A stretch of 64,000 nucleotides of DNA from Microlunatus sp. Gsoil 973 (GTDB lineage Bacteria > Actinomycetota > Actinomycetes > Propionibacteriales > Propionibacteriaceae), in contig NZ_CP046122.1 of NCBI RefSeq assembly GCF_009707365.1, positions 1,116,001 through 1,180,000 on the forward strand, in the 5' to 3' direction. Positions 16,767-24,658 of the stretch are shown one piece after another; the stretch's first letter is position 1, and each line of letters begins with the position of its first letter. Position numbers and translations under genes: made by a program. The notes below the pieces were generated by a model that saw nothing but the letters and a program-made list of their open reading frames with translations, made no database searches and had not been told where the DNA came from.

Positions 16767-17885
16767 TCAGCTGATCTTGATCACCGCGCGGCCCTGGATC
16801 TCTCCACGACCCAGGGCCGCGAAGGCATCGTTGACCTGCTCCAGCGGGTAGGTGCGGCTGACTGCGTCCTGGATCGCGACGTCGCCCGACGCGGCAAGTT
16901 CGACGACCGCTGGAAGATCGACTCTGGTCCGTGCGCCGTAGGAACCCATCAGGTGGTACCCGCGCCGCACCAGCGGAGTGATCTCGATGCTGGCTGCGGC
17001 CGAGCCCGCCGCGATCCCGACGGCGACCATCCGCCCGCCGTCGATCAGCATCCTCGACGCCTGCTCGAAGGTCTGCGGCAATCCCAGTGCCTCGAAGGCG
17101 ACATCGACCCCGGCACCCTCGGTGAGCTCCCGAACGGCCGCCACCGGATCGGTGGTCCGGGAGCTGATCACCTCGTCAGCGCCCAACTGCCGGGCCTTGG
17201 CCAGCTTGTCGTCGCTCACATCGACGGCGATGATCTTTCCCGCACCCATCGCCCTGGCCAACTGGACGATGCTCTGACCCACTCCACCGATGGCGACCAC
17301 GGCTACCGTCTCGCCCGGCTGCAGGTTCGCGCTGTGCCGCAGCGCGCCGTACGCGGTGAAGATCGCGCAGCCGAGAATGGCCGCCGGCACCTCGGGAACC
17401 GAGTCGGGCAGGGGAGCCAGGGCGGTTACCGGCACGACGGCGTACTCGGCCATCCCGGCCATCGAGTACATCGCGATCGAGCTGCCGTCGCCGGCGTGCA
17501 GCCGGGACTCCCCGTCGTACAGGGTGCCGTTCAACCTGTTCTGGGCGAAGAAGTTGACGCACATGTCGTCCCGCCCGCGATCACACTGGACACACCGGCC
17601 GCAGGGCATGATGAACGCGCCGACCACCTTGCTGCCTGCGGTCAGTCCGGCCGCATCGGTGTCAGGCCCGAACCGCACGACGCGTGCGCTGATCTCGTGG
17701 CCGAGCACGGCGGGGGAGGGAAAGCCGACCTCTCCCTTCATGACGTGGAAGTCGGTGTGACAGACGCCGCAGGAGGTCAACCGGACCAGCGCCTCACCGG
17801 ATCTGGGTTCGGGCACCGGAATCTCGGTCAGCTCGAGTTCCGGCCCGCGACCACGCCAGACAGCAGCGATCATCGTCTCGCCCAC
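16767..17885 (-). CDS. Zinc-dependent alcohol dehydrogenase (MDR family)
   Basis: 372 residues from GTG 17885, preceded by AGGAG; an upstream in-frame start at 17939 lacks a ribosome site. Catalytic-zinc ligands in CGVCHTDFH and GHE, structural-zinc cysteines in MPCGRCVQCDRGRDDMC, then the NAD-binding Rossmann segment ETVAVVAIGGVGQSIVQLARAMGA. Oxidises alcohols or reduces aldehydes; substrate unknown. It belongs to the block inserted between rho and rpmE and is convergent with rho, divergent from the transketolase genes. No cofactor preference beyond NAD(P) can be read safely. Confidence 0.85.
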   Translation of the reverse strand: MGETMIAAVWRGRGPELELTEIPVPEPRSGEALVRLTSCGVCHTDFHVMKGEVGFPSPAVLGHEISARVVRFGPDTDAAGLTAGSKVVGAFIMPCGRCVQCDRGRDDMCVNFFAQNRLNGTLYDGESRLHAGDGSSIAMYSMAGMAEYAVVPVTALAPLPDSVPEVPAAILGCAIFTAYGALRHSANLQPGETVAVVAIGGVGQSIVQLARAMGAGKIIAVDVSDDKLAKARQLGADEVISSRTTDPVAAVRELTEGAGVDVAFEALGLPQTFEQASRMLIDGGRMVAVGIAAGSAAASIEITPLVRRGYHLMGSYGARTRVDLPAVVELAASGDVAIQDAVSRTYPLEQVNDAFAALGRGEIQGRAVIKIS

Positions 17886-17956
17886 AGGTGGCTCCTCTCT
17901 GCGCCGATGCAGTCTCTGGTTGACCTTATGCGTCGCCACGGGGCCGGCGGATCACA

Positions 17957-17984
17957 CCCCTTCACCTCAACCCCTTGACCTCAA
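17957..17984. repeat. Two 14-bp tandem units upstream of the transketolase genes
   Basis: CCCCTTCACCTCAA (17957-17970) is followed directly by CCCCTTGACCTCAA, differing at one base. The pair lies in the divergent spacer and the second unit creates a TTGACC -35-like word, so it may affect promoter strength. Confidence 0.45.
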
Positions 17985-18011
17985 CCGCAGTTGATGTCGG
18001 ATGGTCGTGCC

Positions 18012-18689
18012 ATGACAGCGAGTTACGCCGAGCTGGACCGACTGATGGGTCTGATGACCGGTGACGAGAAACATGGTCCCAGCGCCACCTCGACACTGGA
18101 CGTGATCTGGGTGCTGTACGACCAGATCCTCAACGTGACGCCACAGACCGCGGACGATCCGGCGCGAGACCGGTTCGTCGTCTCCAAGGGACACGGGCCG
18201 ATGGCCTTCTACGCCGTGCTGGCGGCCAAAGGGTTCATCGACGAAGATCAACTTCGGGGTTTCGGATCCTTCGGGTCGCGTCTGGGGCATCACCCGGACC
18301 GGTTGCTGATCCCGGGCGTGGAGTTCTCCAGCGGCTCGCTGGGCCACGGATTGCCCGCGGCGGTCGGGATGGCCCACGGGCTGCGCGCCCGACGCCTGGA
18401 TGCCAGGGTGATCTGCCTGGTCGGAGACGCCGAGTTCGATGAAGGCAGCAACTCCGAAGCCGTCGTCTACGCCGGACGCGCAGGTCTGGGGAATCTCACG
18501 GTCGTGGTGATCGACAACCGGTCGTCGACATACGGCTGGCTCGGCGGCATCGGACGGCGATTCGCCGTCGAGAACTGGGTGACCCACGACATCGACGGCC
18601 GTGATCACCACGCGATCGCCACAGCATTCCGCAACACCGCACCCGACCGACCGACCGCGGTCGTCGCCCAGGTCGAGTCGAAAGGATGA
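18012..18689 (+). CDS. Transketolase, N-terminal subunit (split type)
   Basis: 225 residues from ATG 18012; an in-frame ATG lies 18 bp upstream and neither has a strong ribosome site. Thiamine-diphosphate pyrimidine/phosphate half of a split transketolase: RFVVSKGHGPMAFYAVLAAKGF, GSLGHGLPAAVGMAHGLR, and the TPP/Mg motif G-D-x(n)-N (LVGDAEFDEGSN...VVVIDNRSSTYGW). Works with the next gene, overlapping it by 4 bp (ATGA). Such pairs transfer two-carbon units in the pentose phosphate or a sugar-catabolic path; the substrate is not evident. Confidence 0.9.
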   Translation: MTASYAELDRLMGLMTGDEKHGPSATSTLDVIWVLYDQILNVTPQTADDPARDRFVVSKGHGPMAFYAVLAAKGFIDEDQLRGFGSFGSRLGHHPDRLLIPGVEFSSGSLGHGLPAAVGMAHGLRARRLDARVICLVGDAEFDEGSNSEAVVYAGRAGLGNLTVVVIDNRSSTYGWLGGIGRRFAVENWVTHDIDGRDHHAIATAFRNTAPDRPTAVVAQVESKG

Positions 18690-19627
18690 TCATGACCGTG
18701 CAGACACAACAGGACGGACGTCACCTGACCGACCCAGTGCCGGACCTGCGCAGCCAGTTCGTGATCACCACGACCGAGCTGATCGAGAACGACCCGCGGA
18801 TCGCCGTCGTCCTGGCCGAGATCTCCGCCGACCGGTTCGCCGGTGCCGCCCGGCGGCATCCAGACCGGGTGCTCAACGTCGGCATCCGGGAACAGTTGAT
18901 GATCAGCGTCGCCGGTGGGCTGGCGCTGGCCGGGATGCGCCCGATCGCCCACTCGTTCGGCGCCTTCGTGATCGAGCGGGCCTGGGAACAGGTCAAGCTT
19001 GACCTTGATCATCAGGACGTCGGTGCGATCCTGGTCGGGTCGTACGGCTCCTACGACTGGCCGGCCGGTGGGCGTACCCACCAGTCGCCCGGGGATGTGG
19101 CGCTGATCGACACGCTGTCGGACTGGGTGGTTCACGTACCGGGTCATCCCGCCGAACTCGACGCCCAGCTGCGATCGGCGGCAGCGGGCACCTCACGGGT
19201 CTATCTACGGATTGGCGGGGAACCGAACGCCGAGGCCTTCCCGACCGAACACGACACCTGGTCCGTGCTGCGGCGAGGTACGGCGGGCACGGTGGTCGCC
19301 GTCGGTCCGATGCTGCGTAACGTCCTGCAGGCGGTGGCGGGCCTTGACCTCACGCTGTTGTACGCCCCGACCGTACGGCCCTTCGATGCCGAAACCCTGC
19401 GCTCCACGCTGGCGGCGCCGCGGGTGGTGATGGTCGAGCCGTACCTCGCCGGGACGTCGTCCGGCCAGGTCGCGAAGGCCCTCGTTGATCGCGACCACCG
19501 GCAGCTGGGACTCGGAGTGACCGATCCCGATCCGCACCGCTACGGCGCCCCGGCCGATCACGACCGCCTGCACGGTCTTGATCCCCGAGGGCTCCGTGAA
19601 CGGATCGGCCAGTTCCTGGCGCCCTGA
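18686..19627 (+). CDS. Transketolase, C-terminal subunit (split type)
   Basis: 313 residues (ATG 18686; a second ATG 6 bp on). Contains the pyrimidine-binding domain (VVLAEISADRF, RVLNVGIREQLMISVAGGLALAGMRPIAHSFGAFVIERAWEQVKLDLDHQDVGAILVGSYGS) with the conserved Glu of NVGIREQ needed for TPP activation, then a C-terminal transketolase domain (RRGTAGTVVAVGPML to VVMVEPYLAG). Coupled to the upstream subunit by the ATGA overlap. Together they restore one complete transketolase. The neighbouring dehydrogenase may act on a related sugar or alcohol, but this is only proximity. Confidence 0.9.
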   Translation: MIMTVQTQQDGRHLTDPVPDLRSQFVITTTELIENDPRIAVVLAEISADRFAGAARRHPDRVLNVGIREQLMISVAGGLALAGMRPIAHSFGAFVIERAWEQVKLDLDHQDVGAILVGSYGSYDWPAGGRTHQSPGDVALIDTLSDWVVHVPGHPAELDAQLRSAAAGTSRVYLRIGGEPNAEAFPTEHDTWSVLRRGTAGTVVAVGPMLRNVLQAVAGLDLTLLYAPTVRPFDAETLRSTLAAPRVVMVEPYLAGTSSGQVAKALVDRDHRQLGLGVTDPDPHRYGAPADHDRLHGLDPRGLRERIGQFLAP

Positions 19628-19661
19628 TCTCTGTAGCCGGATCACCCAGCGTGGTGTCGGC

Positions 19662-19795
19662 CTGGTCGTTCCCGCACCAGTTGGTCGTTCCCGCACCAGT
19701 TGGTCGATGCCGCACCAGTTGATCGTTCGCGCCACAGCTGCAGCCGGTGCGCCGCCGAGTAAAGGTCGCGGGATCGAGAAACTGGTGCGGGAACG
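19662..19795. repeat. 19-bp tandem repeats with an inverted copy (transketolase-rpmE spacer)
   Basis: Four 19-bp units of the form TTGGTCGTTCCCGCACCAG run head to tail at 19662-19737, drifting toward the last. An inverted copy, AACTGGTGCGGGAACG, lies at 19780-19795 and could pair with any of them in RNA. No gene is present in the 320-bp spacer apart from these repeats and the rpmE upstream region. Confidence 0.75.
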
Positions 19796-19946
19796 CTCCG
19801 TCCGGGGCCGGACCTGGTCGGCCGAGCGGGAATGTGCGGGTTTGGTGGTGCGTTACTGAGGCTGGCACACTTAGTCGCTGGTGCCGGTTCACGATGTGGC
19901 CAATCCCGCCATGCCGACCCGGTGCCCATAACCGACAGGGAGAAGC

Positions 19947-20153
19947 ATGAAGACTGGGATCCATCCGGAGTACGCGGTCACCGAGGTGACGTGTAGCTGC
20001 GGCAATACTTTCACCACCAAGTCCACCGCCGGCGGGAGCCTGCGGGTCGAGGTCTGCTCGGCCTGCCACCCGTTCTACACCGGTAAGCAGAAGATCCTCG
20101 ACACCGGTGGTCGGGTCGCGCGCTTCGAGAAGCGGTACGGCAAGAAGAAGTAG
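19947..20153 (+). CDS. rpmE: 50S ribosomal protein L31 (zinc-binding type)
   Basis: 68 residues from ATG 19947 with AGGGAG upstream. All four zinc ligands are present (Cys16, Cys18, Cys37, Cys40 in VTCSCGN and [10 protein letters not shown]), so this is the C+ form used when zinc is plentiful; the zinc-free paralogue is not in the window. The rest ([40 protein letters not shown] region) fits the family over its whole length. Conserved position between rho and prfA, here separated from rho by an inserted block. A strong hairpin follows the stop. Confidence 0.97.
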   Translation: MKTGIHPEYAVTEVTCSCGNTFTTKSTAGGSLRVEVCSACHPFYTGKQKILDTGGRVARFEKRYGKKK

Positions 20154-20161
20154 CTTTTCTG

Positions 20162-20201
20162 ACGCCGGGAGCCGGGACATCGAGTCCCCGGCTCCCGGCG
20201 T
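20162..20201 (+). terminator. Intrinsic terminator after rpmE
   Basis: A 15-bp perfect stem (ACGCCGGGAGCCGGG with its complement at 20187-20201), 10-nt loop, followed by TTT. It starts 8 bp after the rpmE stop. Confidence 0.9.
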
Positions 20202-20250
20202 TTCGCATGTCCGGTTTCGTGAGTGGGCCAAGGCGCCTTGAGGAGGAACG

Positions 20251-21321
20251 GTGTTCGAGTCGGCAGCACCGATGCGTGCGGAGTTCGCGCGGCTGGAGAG
20301 TGAGATGGCCGACCCCCAGACCCACGCGGACCAGGCGAAGGTACGTCGCGTCGGTCGGCGCTATGCCGAGCTGACCCCGATCATCAAGGCGATCGACGAG
20401 TACGACCAGCTCAGCGATGATCTCGCGGCCGCCACCGAACTTGCCGACGAGGACCAGGGATTCGCCGACGAGGCCGACGTACTGAAGCAGCGGTTGGAGA
20501 CCGTCACCCAGCGACTCACCCGGTTGCTCGCACCGCGTGATCCGAACGACTCCAGTGACGCGATCATGGAGATCAAGTCCGGCGAGGGTGGCGAGGAGTC
20601 GGCGTTGTTCGCCGGCGATCTGTTCAAGATGTACAGCCGGTTCGCCGAACACCGCGGTTGGAAGATCGAGATCCTGGACTCCCAGGAGACCGACCTCGGC
20701 GGCTACAAGTCGATCACCCTGGCGATCAAGGCACCGAGCGCCGGTGCACCGGACACCATGCCGTACGGGGTGCTCAAGTTCGAGGGCGGCGTCCACCGCG
20801 TGCAGCGGGTGCCGGTGACCGAATCCCAGGGCAGGGTGCACACGTCGGCCGCCGGTGTCCTGGTGATGCCGGAGGTTGCCGACACCGAGATCGAGATCGA
20901 CGAGAACGATCTGCGGATCGACGTCTATCGGTCCTCCGGCCCCGGCGGTCAAGGCGTCAACACCACCGACTCCGCGGTCCGGATCACCCACCTGCCGACG
21001 GGCATCGTTGTGTCCTGCCAGAACGAGCGATCCCAGTTGCAGAACAAGGAACAGGCCATGCGGATGCTGCGCAGTCGGCTGATCGCCCGAGCCGAGGAAG
21101 AGGCCGCCACCGCGGCGTCAGCGGCACGCAAGAGCCAGGTCCGCACGGTCGACCGGTCCGAACGGGTCCGGACCTACAACTTCCCGGAGAACCGGATCGC
21201 CGATCATCGGATCGGCTACAAGGCACACAACCTCGATCAGGTGCTCAACGGCGACCTCGATCCGATCGTGGAGGCACTGCAGGAGGCCGCCACCGCCGAA
21301 CGGCTGGCCACCGTGTCCTGA
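20251..21321 (+). CDS. prfA: Peptide chain release factor 1
   Basis: 356 residues from GTG 20251, preceded by a strong GAGGAGG. RF-1 reads UAA/UAG and triggers peptide release. Seen here: the GGQ loop in [20 protein letters not shown] (residues 232-234; Gln234 is the residue methylated by PrmC) and the RF1-specific codon-recognition region with P-x-T-type LPTGIV following. The C-terminal tail [28 protein letters not shown] is typical. In related genomes prmC follows directly; here about 3.3 kb of other genes intervene. Confidence 0.97.
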   Translation: MFESAAPMRAEFARLESEMADPQTHADQAKVRRVGRRYAELTPIIKAIDEYDQLSDDLAAATELADEDQGFADEADVLKQRLETVTQRLTRLLAPRDPNDSSDAIMEIKSGEGGEESALFAGDLFKMYSRFAEHRGWKIEILDSQETDLGGYKSITLAIKAPSAGAPDTMPYGVLKFEGGVHRVQRVPVTESQGRVHTSAAGVLVMPEVADTEIEIDENDLRIDVYRSSGPGGQGVNTTDSAVRITHLPTGIVVSCQNERSQLQNKEQAMRMLRSRLIARAEEEAATAASAARKSQVRTVDRSERVRTYNFPENRIADHRIGYKAHNLDQVLNGDLDPIVEALQEAATAERLATVS

Positions 21322-21347
21322 GGGTGGCTGCTCCGGCCCCGGATCGT

Positions 21348-21827
21348 TCAGCAGGTGACCGCTCGCTCGAGCGCGGCCAGCGACGCGTCGAGGAATTCCG
21401 GGCCGAACGGCGGAAACCTGATCGCGTCCCGAAGCGGCGGCAGACAGGCGCTCCAGTCGTAGGTCAGGGTCACCTCGGTGCCGTCGTCGCGCGGCTCGAG
21501 ATCGTAGCGCCACCGCCAGCCGCCCACTTGCGGATTGCCGTCCTGGTCCGGCTGGCCGGGATCCCAGGCGATCGCCCTGTCCTGCTCGAAGACGGCGACC
21601 CGGTTGTGCATCACGTAATGCCCGCCGGCATTGATGTGGAACATGTTGATCACGAACACCTGATCGACACCGGTGATCGGTTCCGGGGTGACGGCATCAC
21701 GAACCCAGTCCTCGGGAGTGGTGTCCTGGTGCCGCGACGGATCGGCCAGGACGGTGAATATCGCGCTCGCCGGCGCCTTGATCACCCGGCGACGGGCCAA
21801 CTGTTGCTCATTGACGGTCTGGGTCAT
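21348..21827 (-). CDS. SRPBCC/polyketide cyclase-like protein
   Basis: 159 residues from ATG 21827, with GAGGAGGAA at a good distance (the GTG two codons earlier is too close to it). START-like helix-grip fold: starts RRVIKAPASAIFTVLADPSRHQD, central strands VFVINMFHINAGGHYVMHNRVAVFEQDRAIAWDPG, and VTLTYDWSACLPPLRDAIRFPP before the C-terminal helix. These proteins bind hydrophobic ligands or act as cyclases or hydrolase-like enzymes; specific role unknown. It lies downstream of the DUF899 gene on the same strand and is probably cotranscribed with it. Confidence 0.8.
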   Translation of the reverse strand: MTQTVNEQQLARRRVIKAPASAIFTVLADPSRHQDTTPEDWVRDAVTPEPITGVDQVFVINMFHINAGGHYVMHNRVAVFEQDRAIAWDPGQPDQDGNPQVGGWRWRYDLEPRDDGTEVTLTYDWSACLPPLRDAIRFPPFGPEFLDASLAALERAVTC

Positions 21828-21840
21828 GGTCACTTCCTCC

Positions 21841-21885
21841 TCGGATGTCCTTGATCAACTGTTCGATCCGTCCCACGGCCGGTGA
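21841..21885. other. Spacer between SRPBCC and DUF899 genes
   Basis: No gene. Holds the ribosome site of the SRPBCC gene (minus strand) and ends at the TGA (21886) that would be the DUF899 stop if the amber codon were read through. Confidence 0.5.
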
Positions 21886-22644
21886 TCAGCTTCCCTGCGC
21901 CATCGGGCCGTAGAGCCGGGCGATGTCCGGGGAACCCTGCCAGCCTGCGTAGGCGGGCGTCTTCGGCCAACCCTGCGGTGAGTCCTACCATTCCTCGCGA
22001 CGGCCGTACGGCAACAGGTCGATCAGTCCGAAGGCGAAGCTGAGCTGCTCGGTGCCCCGGCCGTTGGTGTGCCAGGTCCGGTAGACGTCCTCGCCATCCC
22101 TCAGGAACACATTCACCCCGAAGCCGCCGCCGGGTGGCGCATCAACGTCCGCGCCGAACGGGCTGTCGGCGGTGGAGTACCACTCCATCCGGTTCCCGAC
22201 CTTCTCCTTGTAGGCCAGAGCCTCGTCGATCGTGCCCTGCGTGACGATGACGAACCGGGCGTCGTAGGAGTCGAGGAAGTGCAGTCGGGTGAACTGGGCG
22301 GTGAAACCGGTGCAGCCCTGACACTGCCACTCTGCGCCGGGACTCCACATGTGGTGGTAGGTGATCAACTGCCTCCGGCCGGCGAAGACATCCACCAGCC
22401 GGACCGGGCCGTCCTTGCCGACCAGCGTGTAGTCGGGCAGTTTGACCATCGGCAGGCGGCGTCGCTGCGCGGCGATGGCATCCAGTTCCCGGGTTGCTGC
22501 CTTCTCGCGGACCCGGAGGGCGTCCAGTTCGCGGCGCCAGGCGCCGGTGTCGACGACGGGCGGCATCGCGGTCGTCGAGGTGGTCGCAGTGGTCGTACCG
22601 GTCGCCGTGGTCGTCGTTGCTGCGGGTGCGTCGGAAGTGGTCAT
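21886..22644 (-). CDS. DUF899 thioredoxin-like protein interrupted by an in-frame amber codon
   Basis: From ATG 22644 the frame encodes 219 residues: a Thr/Ala-rich start (residues 8-25), then a thioredoxin-fold DUF899 domain (PDYTLVGKDGPVRLVDVFAGRRQLITYHHMWSPGAEWQCQGCTGFT, LAYKEKVGNRMEWYSTADSPFGADVD, DLLPYGRREEW). It then meets TAG at 21985-21987. After that codon the same frame runs 32 more codons (DSPQGWPKTPAYAGWQGSPD... GPMAQGS) to TGA at 21886, matching the usual family C-terminus after 'REEW-E-DSP'. So TAG likely replaced a GAG. Residual function is likely since the core is intact. Divergent from the TetR gene. Confidence 0.8.
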
Positions 22645-22684
22645 TTCGTCTCCTGTGCGGACGGTCTCAGAGCGGTGCGCCGCA

Positions 22685-22725
22685 ATGTGTACGTCGTCAA
22701 CATGCTATGTTCACACCGTACACAT
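22685..22725. promoter_or_regulatory. Nested palindrome, probable TetR operator
   Basis: Outer arms ATGTGTACG (22685-22693) and CGTACACAT (22717-22725) are perfect inverted repeats, and inner arms AACAT/ATGTT (22699-22703, 22707-22711) share the same centre at 22705. It sits between the divergent DUF899 and TetR genes, the normal place for a TetR autoregulatory site. Confidence 0.7.
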
Positions 22726-22780
22726 CAGAGATGAGGTGTCAAGGGGTTAGAAAGAGGGAGGCGTACGGAGCGGAGGACCG

Positions 22781-23479
22781 GTGCAGGAACGGCAGGGGTA
22801 TCACCACGGGAGCCTCCACGAGGCGTTGCTGGACGCAGGCCTGGACTTGACCCGCTCCGGCGGGGTCGCGGCGCTGACGCTGCGGGAGGTGACTCGTCGC
22901 GTCGGAGTCTCTCCCAACGCCGCCTACCGCCACTTCGCCGACCGTGACGCCCTGCTGCGGGCCGTGGCGGCCCGGATCCAGGAGGACATGGCCGACCGGA
23001 TGCGCGGCTTCGAAACGCCGGTCCGGTCTGCTGCCGGTTCAACGGCCGGGTCAACGGCCGATTCAATGGCCGATTCAATGGCCGATTCAATGGCCGATTC
23101 GTGGGCGTCCAGCCCGGCGGCAGTCCGGCTGCGCGCGGTCGGCCTGGGCTACATCGAGTTCGCGCTGGCCGAGCCGGGCTGGTTCGACACCGCCTTCGCC
23201 AATGTCGGAGCGTTGTTGACCGAGGATCCAGGCGCACCACCTCCACTGCCGCTGCAGATGCTGCTGGATGCGCTCGACGGCCTGGTCGAGTCCGGGGTCC
23301 TGCCACCGGAGCAGCGGGCCGGTGCGCAATGGCCGTGTTGGTCTGCGGTGCACGGGTTCGCCCTGCTGGCATTGGCCGGTCCGCTGCGATCGACTCCGCG
23401 CGAGGAGGTGTGGGCCGCCGCGGAACGGACTGTCGACGCGATCATCACCGGAGTTGTCGCCGGTGCGGATCAACGCTGA
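22781..23479 (+). CDS. TetR-family transcriptional regulator
   Basis: 232 residues from GTG 22781. Helix-turn-helix at residues ~5-55 (YHHGSLHEALLDAGLDLTRSGG, LTLREVTRRVGVSPNAAYRHFADRDALLRAV), then a ligand-binding domain of the TetR_C WHG type (GLGYIEFALAEPGWFDTAFA, HGFALLALAGPLRS). Between them a 12-bp unit GCCGATTCAATG is tandemly repeated, giving A-D-S-M repeats (~residues 85-105) that lengthen the linker. Probably represses itself and the divergent DUF899/SRPBCC genes through the palindrome at 22685-22725. Its 3' end overlaps the convergent enolase-superfamily gene by 35 bp. Confidence 0.88.
   Translation: MQERQGYHHGSLHEALLDAGLDLTRSGGVAALTLREVTRRVGVSPNAAYRHFADRDALLRAVAARIQEDMADRMRGFETPVRSAAGSTAGSTADSMADSMADSMADSWASSPAAVRLRAVGLGYIEFALAEPGWFDTAFANVGALLTEDPGAPPPLPLQMLLDALDGLVESGVLPPEQRAGAQWPCWSAVHGFALLALAGPLRSTPREEVWAAAERTVDAIITGVVAGADQR
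23037..23101 (+). repeat. 12-bp in-frame tandem repeat in the TetR gene
   Basis: GCCGATTCAATG occurs three times in perfect tandem with degenerate units (TCAACGGCCGGG) on the left and a diverged unit on the right. It encodes the A-D-S-M linker repeats. Confidence 0.8.
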
Positions 23480-24560
23480 CCCGGGTGGTGCTGCTGCTCA
23501 GAAAGTCCTCGTTGACGGTGATGCCCCAGCCGGGTGCAGCCGACAGTTCGATCATGCTCCGATTCACCTCGGGCAGCCCCGAGTAGAGGTCCTTGGTCCA
23601 GGAGACGTCCTCAATACTCCATTCCTGGAACTGGTTGATCGACGGAGAGCAGGCAGCCAGGTGCAGGGTGAAGATCTGCAACAGCGAGGTGTTCGCACAG
23701 TGCGGCGTGCATGGCATCCCGGCCGCCTCGGCCATCAATGCCACCTTGCGGGCCCGCACCATGCCGCCGACATAGCCGATGTCGGGTTGCACGATGTCCA
23801 CCGCACCGGTGTTGATCATGCGGTGGAAGTGCTCCAGCACCTGGTCCTGTTCACCACCGGCGACCGGGATGTCGAGGGCGTCGGCGACCGTCCGGGTGGC
23901 CTCGAGTTGCGGGTAGGGACACGGTTCCTCGAAGTGGTAGTAGCCGGACGCCTCGAGGATCCGGCCGACCCGGATCGCCTCGGCCGGGCTGTAGCAGCCG
24001 TTGGCGTCCGCACGCAGGCTGATCCCGTCACCGAGCTGTTCCCGAACGTACGGAATGATCTTCTCGGTACGCCCCGGGGCGGCGTCGGCGTCCTGTCCCA
24101 TCACCGACCCGATCCTGATCTTGAAACCGCTGAACCGGCCGGACTCCACCAGCCCGGTGAGCCGTTCGGCCTCGTCCTCGGGGGTGATGTCGCGACGCAT
24201 GCTTGAGCCGTACACCCCGATCGAGGTGCGCACCGTGCCACCCAGCAGCTGATACACCGGCCGGCCGACCGACCTGCCCAACACATCCCAGACCGCGGTC
24301 TCCACCCCACACAGGGCGCGATAGAGCACGGTGCCGTAGAACTTGTACTCCCCACGGATGCAGCGGTCGACGATGGCGGCCACGTCCCACGGATCGGCTC
24401 CGAGGAACCACGGGGCGATCTGATCATGGAGCGCGGGAACGCTCTGGCCGGCAAGGTAGGGCGACGTCTGGCCCCAGCCCTCGACGCCGTCGTCGGTACG
24501 CACCTTGACCAGTGCCAGGTTGTTGTCGCGTTGGAACGTCTCGATCGAGTCGATCTTCAT
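23445..24560 (-). CDS. Mandelate racemase/muconate lactonizing enzyme-family protein
   Basis: 371 residues from ATG 24560 (GGGAG upstream). Enolase superfamily: N-terminal capping domain (MKIDSIETF...VKVRTDDGVEGWGQ), then the barrel with the K-x-K-like base in GFKIRIG, metal ligands Asp/Glu in LRADANGCYSPAEAI, FEEPCPYPQLE and VAGGEQDQ, and the later His-containing IVQPDIGYVGGM and TPHCANTSLL. These enzymes abstract a proton alpha to a carboxylate; closest in type to acid-sugar dehydratases. Substrate is not determined. Transcribed convergently with tetR and divergently from prmC. Confidence 0.85.
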   Translation of the reverse strand: MKIDSIETFQRDNNLALVKVRTDDGVEGWGQTSPYLAGQSVPALHDQIAPWFLGADPWDVAAIVDRCIRGEYKFYGTVLYRALCGVETAVWDVLGRSVGRPVYQLLGGTVRTSIGVYGSSMRRDITPEDEAERLTGLVESGRFSGFKIRIGSVMGQDADAAPGRTEKIIPYVREQLGDGISLRADANGCYSPAEAIRVGRILEASGYYHFEEPCPYPQLEATRTVADALDIPVAGGEQDQVLEHFHRMINTGAVDIVQPDIGYVGGMVRARKVALMAEAAGMPCTPHCANTSLLQIFTLHLAACSPSINQFQEWSIEDVSWTKDLYSGLPEVNRSMIELSAAPGWGITVNEDFLSSSTTRVSVDPHRRQLR

Positions 24561-24645
24561 CGAATCAGCTACTCCCGGTGAATGGTGGAAAACAGCGGTC
24601 AGGTCACCGGAGACGATCCTGCCGTGGTCATCATGGCAGATCGCC

Positions 24646-24651
24646 TAGGCT
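24646..24651 (+). promoter_or_regulatory. -10 element TAGGCT, leaderless prmC start
   Basis: TAGGCT ends 7 nt before the GTG at 24659, with no ribosome site between, indicating that prmC has its own leaderless promoter now that it is separated from prfA. Confidence 0.45.
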
Positions 24652-24658
24652 CGTCGCC

